Positions 34,076 to 42,945 of a stretch of DNA of 64,000 bases are shown here, one piece after another. The stretch spans positions 682,001 through 746,000 of the forward strand of contig CAWATX010000002.1 of NCBI GenBank assembly GCA_963785065.1. The letters are read 5' to 3'. Made by a program: the position numbers and the translations under genes. This DNA comes from CAVSRC01 sp963785065. GTDB lineage: Bacteria > Pseudomonadota > Alphaproteobacteria > Rhizobiales > Kaistiaceae. A model generated the notes under the pieces. The model worked only from the letters and a program-made list of their open reading frames with translations, was not told the DNA's origin and ran no database searches. Numbering within the stretch: position 1 is the first letter of the stretch; each line of letters opens with the position of its first letter.

Positions 34076-34818
34076 GGCGTGCAATAGCTTTCGAAGCCGC
34101 TGGTGAACGTGGCGCGGCCGCTGCGGTCGACGACATAGCCTTCCAGCCCCGGCGTCTGCTGGATGAAGCCGATGCCGGCGCGGCCCATCGCGAAGGCAGC
34201 GGTGGCGAAGCGGTCGGCCTCGAGCACGTCGGCGCCGATCACGGTGAGCGCTACGATCTCCTCGATGGGCGTGCCGTGGGCGTGCGGATCGTAGATGTGC
34301 TGGCCGCGCACATAGGTACCCGAGGTGGCAACACCCTTGCCGCGCGGCTCGACGACCTTGATGATCTCGGCCTGGTCGAACGGGTTGCGGATGCCGACCC
34401 GCCATTCCCGGCCATGGCTGTTATGGCCCGCCGCCTGGATGTCGCCACCGGCATCGACGTAGAAGTCGCGTGCGCCGGAGCGGGCGACGAGCGCCGCCGC
34501 ATTGCGGATCGCCCAGCCCTTGACGATGCCTGAGGGATCGAGCGTGCCGGCGGCCGTGCGGATGTCGAAATAGCCGGCGGTCTCGCGTCTCGTACGCTCG
34601 GCCAGCGTCAGAACCTCGCGCATCTCGGCGCTGTATTCCTTCTCGCCGAGACGGCCCTGGTTGATCGCCGAGATCTCGCTGTCGTCCTTATAGGTGCTGA
34701 AGCGTCGGTCGACCGCGTCGAAATAGGCGAAGGTCGCCTCGATGGTTGCGGCTTCCTCGTCACCGTCGACGATCTCGACGGTGATCGGCATGCCCATGAG
34801 GAGACGGGTGACGCGCAT
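34072..34818 (-). CDS. apbE: FAD:protein FMN transferase (ApbE)
   Basis: A 248-residue enzyme that moves FMN from FAD onto a Thr/Ser of target proteins. FDIRTAAGTLDPSGIVKGWAI and DAGGDIQAAG are the ApbE core. There is no obvious signal peptide or lipobox, so it may act in the cytosol or depend on another export route. It overlaps the NqrB-FNR gene (ATGA) and lies nine bases from the first FMN-binding protein gene, whose motif is its obvious target. Confidence 0.88.
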   Translation of the reverse strand: MRVTRLLMGMPITVEIVDGDEEAATIEATFAYFDAVDRRFSTYKDDSEISAINQGRLGEKEYSAEMREVLTLAERTRRETAGYFDIRTAAGTLDPSGIVKGWAIRNAAALVARSGARDFYVDAGGDIQAAGHNSHGREWRVGIRNPFDQAEIIKVVEPRGKGVATSGTYVRGQHIYDPHAHGTPIEEIVALTVIGADVLEADRFATAAFAMGRAGIGFIQQTPGLEGYVVDRSGRATFTSGFESYCTP

Positions 34819-34827
34819 CGTGGCGAC

Positions 34828-35739
34828 TCACGCGTGCGCCTTGCTGAGCGCAGCGCCGAGCGACTGGATGAAGGCCTCGCTCGACAGCGTTGCGCCCGAC
34901 ACGACGTCGACATTGGCGCTCTGCGCGCTGATCACCTCGTTGCGCAGTTGCGGCAGCGCCCGGTGGTTGATGTAGATCGAGGTGCGCCGGTCGTTGGGGA
35001 AGCGCAGCACGTGGATGGTGGCGAGCCGGCCGTTCTGCACCACCGCCTCGATCTGCATGAGGCCGTAATAGGCGTCGACCACGGGACCGCGATAAGTGCC
35101 GTCATAGAGGCCGTTGGTGGCGCCGGCGATGCGGCCGAGCGGCGACACCGAGGCCGCCGACCCGGAGCCGGAAGAAGACGCCGACGCGAGGGCAGGCGCC
35201 GGCGCTGCTGCCGCAACGGCGTCCGGATGATACGGCGGACGCAGACGCGGCATGGGGACGGTGACGGCGGCCGGTTGCCCTGGCGCCGGATCGGGAGCCG
35301 GAGCCGCCGGCATTTGCGCCTCGGCAACGGCGACCGGGGCCGGCATCGCGGGTGTTGGCGCGGGCGCAGCCGGAACCGCCGGGGCCTGAGCGGCGACAGC
35401 CGACGCCGTGTCGGTGGCCGGCGCGAAGCCGGATGAATCCGCCGGCGCCGGCAATGGCGGCAGCGCCCCGGTATCGGACGGCGCGGCCGCCGGCGACGCC
35501 TCGGCGGAGAAGTTCGGAGCGGGAGCAGGAGCAGCCGGCTTGGCCGGCTCCGGCGTGACGAAAGGCACGTCCTGCGGCTTCACGCTGGTGTTGCCGCCGG
35601 TGGAGGCCAGCGCTTGCTGCGGCAGGATGCTGCCGGTCTGCAGGTCGGCAAGAAGCGGATCGGGCTGGGTGCCGCCCTGGCTCCAGACATAAGCGCCAGA
35701 GGCGAGGATGACGAGGGCCGAAAGGACGATCTTCTTCAT
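34828..35739 (-). CDS. Membrane-anchored FMN-binding protein 1
   Basis: A 303-residue periplasmic protein: N-terminal anchor or signal (MKKIVLSALVILASGAYVW), a 170-residue Ala/Pro-rich disordered stretch, then an FMN_bind domain (about 215-303). The motif DVVSGATLSS has the Dxx(S/T)GAT pattern, with Thr284 the expected flavin attachment site. The long linker would let the flavin domain reach far from the membrane. The N-terminus and domain are clearly paralogous to the next gene. Confidence 0.85.
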   Translation of the reverse strand: MKKIVLSALVILASGAYVWSQGGTQPDPLLADLQTGSILPQQALASTGGNTSVKPQDVPFVTPEPAKPAAPAPAPNFSAEASPAAAPSDTGALPPLPAPADSSGFAPATDTASAVAAQAPAVPAAPAPTPAMPAPVAVAEAQMPAAPAPDPAPGQPAAVTVPMPRLRPPYHPDAVAAAAPAPALASASSSGSGSAASVSPLGRIAGATNGLYDGTYRGPVVDAYYGLMQIEAVVQNGRLATIHVLRFPNDRRTSIYINHRALPQLRNEVISAQSANVDVVSGATLSSEAFIQSLGAALSKAHA

Positions 35740-35891
35740 GGGCGTGCGCGACTCATGCAACAGGGGCTTTGGGGGTCGCCTGACTGCGACCGATGAGGCG
35801 CATTCTCGCAGCAGCCAGCTTTCAGCCGGCTGTCAGCATAAATAACAAATTGTTCATATTTCGGGGGTCGGCCGGGCCCCCGTTGCGCCAG

Positions 35892-36554
35892 CTAGGCGCG
35901 GGCCTTCTCAAGCGCCGCGCCCAGGGACTGGATGAACGCGTTGCTGAGCAGCGTCGCGCCCGAAATGATGTCGACCTCGGCGCTTTGTGCGCTGATTGCC
36001 TCCTGGCGCAGCACCGGCAGAGCGTGCTCATTGATGGAGACCGAGGTGCTCCGGTCCGCCGGCCAGCGCAGCACGTCGATCGAGTCGATCCGTCCGTGCT
36101 TGATGATCGCCTGGACCTGAACCACGCCGTAATAGGCATCGACCACCGGACCGCGATAGGTGCCGTCGCTGAAGCCCATGCCGATCATGCCGAACATGGT
36201 CATGTGGGAGGACGTCCAGGCAGCGTGGTACGGATCGCCACCGGTTGCCGCCACCTTGGCGCTGGCAAGCTTGACCTGTGCTTGCGGAGCCGGCGCGACA
36301 ACGCCGGACGACGCGCTTTCGGCCAGTTTCGGGGGCAGCGGCTGCTCTTCGGCCGGCGCCTGGGCGACGGCGGCCGGGGCCGGAGCGGCGGGCGGGACCG
36401 GCAACGCGGCCGTTTGCGGCGTCGCCAGAGCCTCGCCACTCGACGCAACGCTCCGGTCGGCGCCGGCAGGAAGCGCGCGGATGCTGCCGACCTGGCTCCA
36501 GACATAGGCCCCGGAAGCGGCGATCACGGCGGCTGAAAGGACGATCTTCCTCAT
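35892..36554 (-). CDS. Membrane-anchored FMN-binding protein 2
   Basis: A 220-residue paralogue of the preceding protein, with the same anchor (MRKIVLSAAVIAASGAYVW), a shorter Ala/Pro-rich linker of about 70 residues, and an FMN_bind domain with DIISGATLLS (Thr201). It is the first gene of the four-gene set. The two copies differ mainly in linker length, so they may reach partners at different distances. Confidence 0.85.
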   Translation of the reverse strand: MRKIVLSAAVIAASGAYVWSQVGSIRALPAGADRSVASSGEALATPQTAALPVPPAAPAPAAVAQAPAEEQPLPPKLAESASSGVVAPAPQAQVKLASAKVAATGGDPYHAAWTSSHMTMFGMIGMGFSDGTYRGPVVDAYYGVVQVQAIIKHGRIDSIDVLRWPADRSTSVSINEHALPVLRQEAISAQSAEVDIISGATLLSNAFIQSLGAALEKARA

Positions 36555-36641
36555 GGGGGCGCCATTCATGCGATTCTGCGCGCAAAACGGCCATTTTGCT
36601 GGCCGCAGGCATTGTCGCAGCCGCATGCTTTCAGTTTGCTG

Positions 36642-36840
36642 TCAGTTCTGATTGCGTTTCTTGCGGGTCAGGTCAGTTACCCGCCCGGTGAACGCCATAC
36701 GAACCTGCTGTTCCAGCTCCACCACGACCAGCAGGACGATGCCGATGGCGATCACGACCGAGCCTTGGGCAAGACCACCCGGTCCAGGTGAACGACGTGC
36801 GGTACACATGGCGCACGCTGAATAGATTGGCGAACGCGCG
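36642..36840 (-). pseudogene. Remnant of a P-type cation ATPase C-terminus
   Basis: Two reading frames together give RAFANLFSVRHVYRTSFTW and, after a frame change and loss of a middle piece, AQGSVVIAIGIVLLVVVELEQQVR before a stop at 36642. This looks like the last helices of a cation-transporting P-type ATPase. Neither a start nor the catalytic part remains. It fills most of the 305-bp space between the FMN protein and the Crp regulator. Confidence 0.5.
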
Positions 36841-36859
36841 CCTGAACCGGAATTCTGGT

Positions 36860-37408
36860 CTAGCGCCCTTTGCGCCGCGCGATCTCCCGGTAGAGCGCCT
36901 CGGGACTAACGCCGATCTCGTGCGCCAGGGATTTCCATTCGCCTTTGGGCGGCATGCTCTTGCCACGGGCCAGGAACCAGCCGTCGAGGCGCTCGGCGAC
37001 GGTCTTCAGCGACAGGATCTCGCTCCGCAAGCGAGCATCCTGCACCTCGCGCGCCAGATATATGGCCCACGCCGCGGCAAATTCAGGCGATCGGGCGAGC
37101 GTCGTGCGAACGGCGGTCATCGGCATGGCGAGCACGACGGACGCTGTCGCAGCAGACGCGTCACAGTGATAGCGCTGCGAGAACATCGATGCCTCGGCCA
37201 GGACGGTGTCTCGCGAAGCCCTCTGCAGGACCACCATGCCGCCGTCGGCGCGATGGCGCGTCAACTCGATCGTTCCATCGAGGACGAGGAACAGATGGGT
37301 GACCCGATCGCCCCGATGGAACAGGAGGCCGCCCGCGGCCAAGCGGCGCTCTGTGGCGGGCAGCGCCTTGAGCAGAACCGCGATATCGGACGACATGATC
37401 GCGATCAT
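36860..37408 (-). CDS. Crp/Fnr family regulator (short)
   Basis: A 182-residue regulator: cNMP-binding-like domain at about 10-115 (LLFHRGDRVTHLFLVLDGTIEL) and a C-terminal winged helix (WKSLAHEIGVSPEALYREI). The recognition helix lacks ExxSR, so it does not read TTGA boxes. GGAAG ten bases upstream supports ATG 37408 over 37396. It is divergent from the periplasmic protein gene by 64 bp and probably controls it. Confidence 0.83.
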   Translation of the reverse strand: MIAIMSSDIAVLLKALPATERRLAAGGLLFHRGDRVTHLFLVLDGTIELTRHRADGGMVVLQRASRDTVLAEASMFSQRYHCDASAATASVVLAMPMTAVRTTLARSPEFAAAWAIYLAREVQDARLRSEILSLKTVAERLDGWFLARGKSMPPKGEWKSLAHEIGVSPEALYREIARRKGR

Positions 37409-37472
37409 GTCACGATGGCTTCCGGGATGCCAGCCTGAGACGCTGGGGCAGGCAACCGGAGGGATCGGTCGA

Positions 37473-38057
37473 ATGAAGCGCTTTGTCGTCATCGCAGCGG
37501 CGATTTTCATCGCATCACCCGCCTTCGCGGCCGGGACGGGCGAAGGCCCCGGCCAGATGCCGGCGATGCAGCATGAGGACCACATGGCGATGAACCAGCC
37601 GCAGGCTGCGCTTCCGCACGAGGGCGGCCAGGCGGCATTCGCCGCGATCCAGGAGATCGTGGCGATGCTCGCGGCCGACCCGCAGACCGACTGGTCCAAG
37701 GTGGACATCGAGGCGCTGCGCGAGCACCTGATCGACATGGACAGTGTCACGCTGCGCGCGCATGCGACGACCGAGGACATTGCGGGCGGCGTCCGCTTCC
37801 TGTTGACCGGAGAGGGCCCGGTGGTCAACTCCATCCGCCGCATGGTCGCCGCCCATGCGCAAACGATGAACGGGGTCGGCGGATGGACCTACGCCGCCGC
37901 CGACATCCCGAATGGCGCTTCACTGATGGTGACGGTGGCCGACGCGCACGACATCGTCGAGGTCAAGGCGCTCGGCTTCATCGGCGTGCTGGCGAACGGC
38001 AGCCACCATCAGGCGCACCATCTGATGATCGCTACCGGCCGCGATCCGCATTCCTGA
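37473..38057 (+). CDS. Periplasmic Met/His-containing protein of unknown function
   Basis: A 194-residue protein with a signal peptide (cleavage near AFA-AG, residue 20), a short Met/His/Gln-rich segment (MPAMQHEDHMAMNQ) and a conserved-looking domain (WSKVDIEALREHLIDMDSVTLRA ... RRMVAAHAQTM) ending in GSHHQAHHLMIA. The Met/His content hints at copper or iron binding. GGAGGG precedes the ATG. Divergent from a Crp-type regulator. I cannot name the family with confidence. Confidence 0.75.
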   Translation: MKRFVVIAAAIFIASPAFAAGTGEGPGQMPAMQHEDHMAMNQPQAALPHEGGQAAFAAIQEIVAMLAADPQTDWSKVDIEALREHLIDMDSVTLRAHATTEDIAGGVRFLLTGEGPVVNSIRRMVAAHAQTMNGVGGWTYAAADIPNGASLMVTVADAHDIVEVKALGFIGVLANGSHHQAHHLMIATGRDPHS

Positions 38058-38081
38058 AGCGCGACAGCACGCCCGCTTGTG

Positions 38082-39380
38082 CTAACCGAGCGGCGGGGCG
38101 TAGTCCGCCGGATCGACGGACGCCGGCCGTCCGGCGAGGCTGAGGGTCGCCACAGTGGCGGGCGTCTCGGCGATGACCTTGCCGCGGCGGACGACCGCGA
38201 GCCGCCGCGCCTTCAAGCGGATCGCCTCGATCGGGTCGGCCGCCTGCAAGACGACCATATCGGCATTGCAGCCGACCTCGAGACCATAGCCGTCGAGGTT
38301 CATCGCTTTTGCGGCGTTCGCCGTTACCGCCTCGAAGCAGAAGCGCATCGCCTCGCGGGCAGAGAGCTGGCCGACATGCAGGCCCATATGGGCGACCTCA
38401 AGCATGTCGCCGGAACCCAGCGAATACCACGGGTCCATGCAGCAATCCTGGCCAAAGGCGACGTTGATGCCGGTGCTGCGCATTTCCGGCACCCGCGTCT
38501 GCCCGCGGCGCTTCGGATAGGTGTCGTGGCGGCCCTGCAGCATGATGTTGATGAGCGGGTTGGCGATCGCCTGGACACCGGCCTCGGCCATCAGCGGCAG
38601 GAGCTTGGAGACGTAGTAGTTGTCCATGGAATGCATGGAGGTGAGGTGCGAGCCGGCAACGCGGCCCGCCATGCCGAGACGCTTGGTCTCGTAGGTCAGC
38701 ATCTCGATATGGCGCGACAGCGGGTCGTCGCTCTCATCGCAATGCATGTCGACCATCAGGCCGCGCTTCTCGGCGATTTCGCAGAGCGCCGTGACGCTTG
38801 CTGCGCCGTCGGCCATGGTGCGCTCGAAATGCGGGATGCCGCCGACCACGTCGACACCCTTGTCCAAGGCGCGATCGAGGTTCCTGGGCGCATTGGGCGA
38901 GCGGTAGTAACCGTCCTGGGGAAAGGCGACCAGTTGCAGGTCGATATAGGGGGCGATCTCCTTCTTCACCTCAAGGAGCGCGTCGACGGCGAGCAGCCGG
39001 TCGTCGCAGACATCGACATGGCTGCGGATGGCGAGCAGTCCCTGCGCCACTGCCAGGTCGCAGTATTTGAGCGCCCGCTCCTTCACCGCCTCGACCGTCA
39101 GGTGCGGCTTGAGCTCGCCCCAGAGCGCAATGCCTTCCAGAAGCGTACCCGACTGGTTGAGCCGCGGCAGACCCAGCGACAGCGTCGCATCCATGTGGAA
39201 ATGGCAATCGACGAGCGGCGGCGACACCAGCCGGCCGCCGGCGTCGATGACGCGCGCGGCCTCGCCGGTGATGCCGGGCTCAAGGCCGACGATCCTGCCG
39301 CCGGCGCAGGCGATATCGATGCCGGTGCGGCCGTCCGGCAGGCTCGCATTCTTGACGATCAGATCGAACGGACCGGCCAT
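38082..39380 (-). CDS. Cytosine-deaminase-like amidohydrolase
   Basis: A 432-residue metal-dependent hydrolase. Metal-binding HFH is in DCHFHMDAT, the catalytic His/Glu in DMHCDESDD, and the late Asp in FGQDCCMDPWY. It resembles CodA but has GQDC in place of GHDD, so a related substituted pyrimidine or cyclic amidine is as likely as cytosine. It is the last gene of a BMP-type transporter operon, which agrees with a nucleobase-type substrate. Confidence 0.8.
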   Translation of the reverse strand: MAGPFDLIVKNASLPDGRTGIDIACAGGRIVGLEPGITGEAARVIDAGGRLVSPPLVDCHFHMDATLSLGLPRLNQSGTLLEGIALWGELKPHLTVEAVKERALKYCDLAVAQGLLAIRSHVDVCDDRLLAVDALLEVKKEIAPYIDLQLVAFPQDGYYRSPNAPRNLDRALDKGVDVVGGIPHFERTMADGAASVTALCEIAEKRGLMVDMHCDESDDPLSRHIEMLTYETKRLGMAGRVAGSHLTSMHSMDNYYVSKLLPLMAEAGVQAIANPLINIMLQGRHDTYPKRRGQTRVPEMRSTGINVAFGQDCCMDPWYSLGSGDMLEVAHMGLHVGQLSAREAMRFCFEAVTANAAKAMNLDGYGLEVGCNADMVVLQAADPIEAIRLKARRLAVVRRGKVIAETPATVATLSLAGRPASVDPADYAPPLG

Positions 39381-40324
39381 CAGCGCTCCTCCTTTCGGAA
39401 CGGGATCAGCAAGCTGGCCGGTGCCAGCGCGCTGCGTGAGACGAACGCCATCGCAACGATGGTGAAGACGAAGGGCAGCATCAGGAACACCTGATAGGGC
39501 AGGTGCAGGATGTTTGTCGCCTGCAGGCGGAGCTGCAACGCCTCGAGTGCGGCGAAGAGCAGCGCGCCGCCGGCGCAGCGCCACGGGTTCCACAGGCCGA
39601 AGACGACCAGCGCGATCGACACCCAGCCGCGCCCAGAGATCACCCCGAAGGTGAAGGAGTTGAACTGGGCCATGGTCAGATAGGCACCGGCGAGACCCAT
39701 CATGCCACCGCCGATCATGAGCGCCTGGGTGCGCACGCCCCACACGCTGATGCCGGCAGCGTCCGCCGCGCGCGGGTTCTCGCCGACGGTGCGGAGATCG
39801 AGGCCCCAGGCCGTGCGGTAGAGCACGAAGGCGGTGACCGGCACTGCGAGGAAGGCGACATAGGTCAGGATGGTTTGACTGAAGAGCACCGGCCCGACCA
39901 GAGGGATCGCCGAAAGAAGAGGAATATCAATGGGCTGGAAGGCCACGATACTGGGCGGCACGGCCGGCTGGCCGAAGATCAGGCGGTAGAAATAGAAGGC
40001 GAGACCGGTCGCCAGCATCGTCATGCCGATGCCCGAGACGTGCTGGCTGACGCCGAAGACGACCGTGAGCAAGGCCATCACCAGTCCGGCGAGCGCACCG
40101 GCGGCGATCGCCGCGACGAGCCCCAGCCACAGGCTGCCGGTGAAATAGGCGGTGGAGAAGCCGACCATGGCGCCGAGCAGCATGATGCCCTCGATACCGA
40201 GGTTGAGCACGCCGGCGCGCTCGTTGATCACCTCGCCGAGGGTGGCGAGCAGCAGCGGCGTCGAGATGCGGATGATCGCCGCGAAGAAGGAGACCTGCAG
40301 GATCTGGGCGACGGTCTCAAGCAT
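39380..40324 (-). CDS. ABC permease, BMP-type nucleoside/base transporter
   Basis: A 314-residue membrane protein of the branched-chain/RbsC-like permease fold (about ten helices). TLGEVINERAGVLNLGIEGIML is the typical opening of the second permease of BMP systems (NupQ/YufQ type). Its stop abuts the deaminase start. Partner of the next permease. Confidence 0.88.
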   Translation of the reverse strand: MLETVAQILQVSFFAAIIRISTPLLLATLGEVINERAGVLNLGIEGIMLLGAMVGFSTAYFTGSLWLGLVAAIAAGALAGLVMALLTVVFGVSQHVSGIGMTMLATGLAFYFYRLIFGQPAVPPSIVAFQPIDIPLLSAIPLVGPVLFSQTILTYVAFLAVPVTAFVLYRTAWGLDLRTVGENPRAADAAGISVWGVRTQALMIGGGMMGLAGAYLTMAQFNSFTFGVISGRGWVSIALVVFGLWNPWRCAGGALLFAALEALQLRLQATNILHLPYQVFLMLPFVFTIVAMAFVSRSALAPASLLIPFRKEER

Positions 40325-41375
40325 TGCGCGTCACCTTGAGCCGGTAAGTGGCGAAGAGGCGCATGGCGACCATGGTCATCAGCGCCGTGCCCTGGATGAC
40401 GTCGGCGAGATAGATCGGCACGCCGAGGCTGCGCGACATGGTGCCGGCGCCGTTGAACACCATGGCGAAGAACAGCGCCGCCGGCACCGCGCCGAGCGGA
40501 TTGAGCTCGGCCAGCGTGGCGATGACGATGCCGGCATAGCCATAGCCCGAGGTGAGATCGGCGGTGACCTGATAGCGCACGCCGCCGACCTCGCCGGCGC
40601 CGGCAAGGCCGGCCAGCGCGCCGGAGATGAGCGCCGCGGCGATGATGACGCGGCCGACCGGGATGCCGGCATAGTTGGCGGCGGCGGCATTGTGGCCGAC
40701 GGCACGAATGCGGAAACCGAGCGTCGTGCGCGTCAGCGTCCACCAGACGACGACGGCGGCGATGGCCGCGAGCAGGATGCCGAGATGGACGGTCGAGCCG
40801 TAGACGATGGGAAACTCGGCCGCCGCGCGGATCGACGGCGCATTGGGATAGCCGCTCTTCGGATCGCGCCACGGACCCTCGAGCAGCGCCGTGGTGCCGT
40901 AAAGCATGATGAAGTTGAGGAGGAGCGTCGAGACGACGTCGTCGACCTTGAGTTTGACCTTGAGGAGCGCCGGAAGGAGCGCCCACAGCGCGCCGAAGAT
41001 TGCCGCGCCGACGACCATCAGCGGCACCAGGCTGAAGGCCGGCAGCCAGGCGCGCTCGCCGATCCAGCAGGCGGCGATGGCGCCGGCCATCAACTGGCCC
41101 TCGGCGCCGATGTTCCAGAACTTCGCCTGGAAGGCGACGGCGACCGCCAGGCCTGTGAAGAGCAGCGGCGAGGCCTTCACCAGCATGTCCTGCACGTCGT
41201 AGGTCGAACCGAAATTGGACAGGAGAAGCTGCGCGTAGGCTTCCGGCACGCTGGCGCCGGCGAGCCACACCAGAACGGAGCACAGGGCCAGCGCCACCGC
41301 GACGGCAGCGAGCGGCAGCAGGATCTGGATGGAGAGCGGCGTCTCGTGCCGCCGTTCGAGCCGGACGCGCATCAC
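40317..41375 (-). CDS. ABC permease, BMP-type nucleoside/base transporter
   Basis: A 352-residue membrane protein, first permease of the BMP system (NupP/YufP type), with KFWNIGAEGQLMAGAIAACW and GHNAAAANYAGIPV. It overlaps the second permease by eight bases and the ATPase stop by four, so the four genes are tightly coupled. Confidence 0.88.
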   Translation of the reverse strand: MMRVRLERRHETPLSIQILLPLAAVAVALALCSVLVWLAGASVPEAYAQLLLSNFGSTYDVQDMLVKASPLLFTGLAVAVAFQAKFWNIGAEGQLMAGAIAACWIGERAWLPAFSLVPLMVVGAAIFGALWALLPALLKVKLKVDDVVSTLLLNFIMLYGTTALLEGPWRDPKSGYPNAPSIRAAAEFPIVYGSTVHLGILLAAIAAVVVWWTLTRTTLGFRIRAVGHNAAAANYAGIPVGRVIIAAALISGALAGLAGAGEVGGVRYQVTADLTSGYGYAGIVIATLAELNPLGAVPAALFFAMVFNGAGTMSRSLGVPIYLADVIQGTALMTMVAMRLFATYRLKVTRNA

Positions 41376-42871
41376 GCCGCCTGCTCCACGCCGGCCATGT
41401 AGAGGCCGATGCGCTCCACCGTCGCCTCCTCGACGGGCACGTCGGCGACGATGCGCCCGCCATACATGACCGCGATGCGGTCGGAGAGCTGGAAGAGCTC
41501 CTCGAGGTCCTCGCTGATCAGCAGCACCGCGCCACCCCTGGCGCGCAGATCGAGGAACTGGCCGTGGATGAACTCGGTGGCGCCGACATCGATGCCGCGC
41601 GTTGGCTGGGCGGCAAGCAGGATCTTCGGCTCGTGGGCGATCTCGCGCGCCAGCAGCGCCTTCTGCAGATTGCCGCCCGACAGCGTGCCGGTGCGCGCAT
41701 CGGGGCCGGAGGTGCGGATATCGAAGCGCTCGATCTGGTCGCTGGCGAACTTGCGGATCGCCTTGCGGTCGAGGATGCCGCGCTTCGAGAAGGGAGGGCC
41801 CCCGACCCAGGGCAGCGCCATGCTTTCGAACAGCGGCAGCGCGCCGATCATGCCGATGGTCATGCGGTCCTCAGGCACGCGGCCGATGCCACGCGCCTGC
41901 ACGAAGCGCGGGGTGAGTCCGCTCACCACCTCGCCGTGCAGTTCGATTTCGCCACCGGTCGGCGCCAGCACGCCGGCGACCACGTCGGCAAGCGCCCGCT
42001 GGCCGTTGCCGGAGACGCCGGCAATGCCGACGATCTCGCCGGCGCAGAGCGTCAGCGAAGCCTCCTTGAGGCCCGGCGCCGAGACCTTCGAGAGCCTGAG
42101 CAGCGGCGCGCCGGCGGCCTGCGGCGGGCGCTCCGGCGGGCTCAGCTCACGGCCGCACATCAGCCGCGCCAGCTCGCCCTTGGACAGCCCCGCCTGATTG
42201 TCGCGCTCGGCCACCACCCGGCCCTGGCGCATGACGGTGATGCGGTTGGTGATTTCGATCACCTCCGCCAGCTTGTGCGAAATGAAGATGACGCCCATGC
42301 CGCGCGTGGTCATGGCACGCAGCGCCGCGAACAACCCGTCCGTCTCCTGCGGCGTCAGCGTCGCCGTCGGCTCGTCGAGCACCAGAATGCGGGCGCCGCG
42401 CACCAGCGACTTGGCAATTTCGACACGCTGCTGCTCGCCGATGGAGAGCGCGCTCACCAGCCGTTCGGGATCGAGATGAATGTGAAAGTCGCGGCCGATT
42501 GCAGCCAAGCGCTCCACGACCACGCGCCGGGTCAGCCGCCCGTCGGGCCCGGCACGACCGACCAGCAGGTTTTCCAGCACCGTGTGGCGCGGCACCAGAT
42601 GAAAGTGCTGGTGCACCATGCCGATGCCGAGCCCGAGGGCGTCGTGCGAGCTGCGGATCGAGACGTGCTTGCCGTCAACTTCGATCACCCCCTCGTCGGC
42701 GGCATAGGAGCCGAAGAGGATGTTCATCAGCGTCGTCTTGCCGGCGCCGTTCTCGCCGAGCAGACCCAGAATATCGCCGGCACGCACGGTGAGGTCGACC
42801 GCCGCGCAGGCCTGCACAGGACCGAAGCTCTTCGAGATGCCGCGCATGCTGACCAGCGGCGGCGGGCTCAT
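41372..42871 (-). CDS. Two-domain ABC ATPase, BMP-type transporter
   Basis: A 499-residue ATPase with two cassettes. The first has Walker A GENGAGKTT and signature LSIGEQQR; the second has a degenerate Walker A (GVSGNGQRA) and signature LSGGNLQKA, as usual for RbsA/YufO proteins. GAGGA precedes the ATG at 42871; an upstream open frame is not homologous. Confidence 0.92.
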   Translation of the reverse strand: MSPPPLVSMRGISKSFGPVQACAAVDLTVRAGDILGLLGENGAGKTTLMNILFGSYAADEGVIEVDGKHVSIRSSHDALGLGIGMVHQHFHLVPRHTVLENLLVGRAGPDGRLTRRVVVERLAAIGRDFHIHLDPERLVSALSIGEQQRVEIAKSLVRGARILVLDEPTATLTPQETDGLFAALRAMTTRGMGVIFISHKLAEVIEITNRITVMRQGRVVAERDNQAGLSKGELARLMCGRELSPPERPPQAAGAPLLRLSKVSAPGLKEASLTLCAGEIVGIAGVSGNGQRALADVVAGVLAPTGGEIELHGEVVSGLTPRFVQARGIGRVPEDRMTIGMIGALPLFESMALPWVGGPPFSKRGILDRKAIRKFASDQIERFDIRTSGPDARTGTLSGGNLQKALLAREIAHEPKILLAAQPTRGIDVGATEFIHGQFLDLRARGGAVLLISEDLEELFQLSDRIAVMYGGRIVADVPVEEATVERIGLYMAGVEQAA

Positions 42872-42945
42872 TCCTCGTCTCCGAGATTCGCTTGGGTGAA
42901 TTTGTGAGGAAGGCGGCTCGTGGCCGCCTTCCTCGTTCGAACCGG

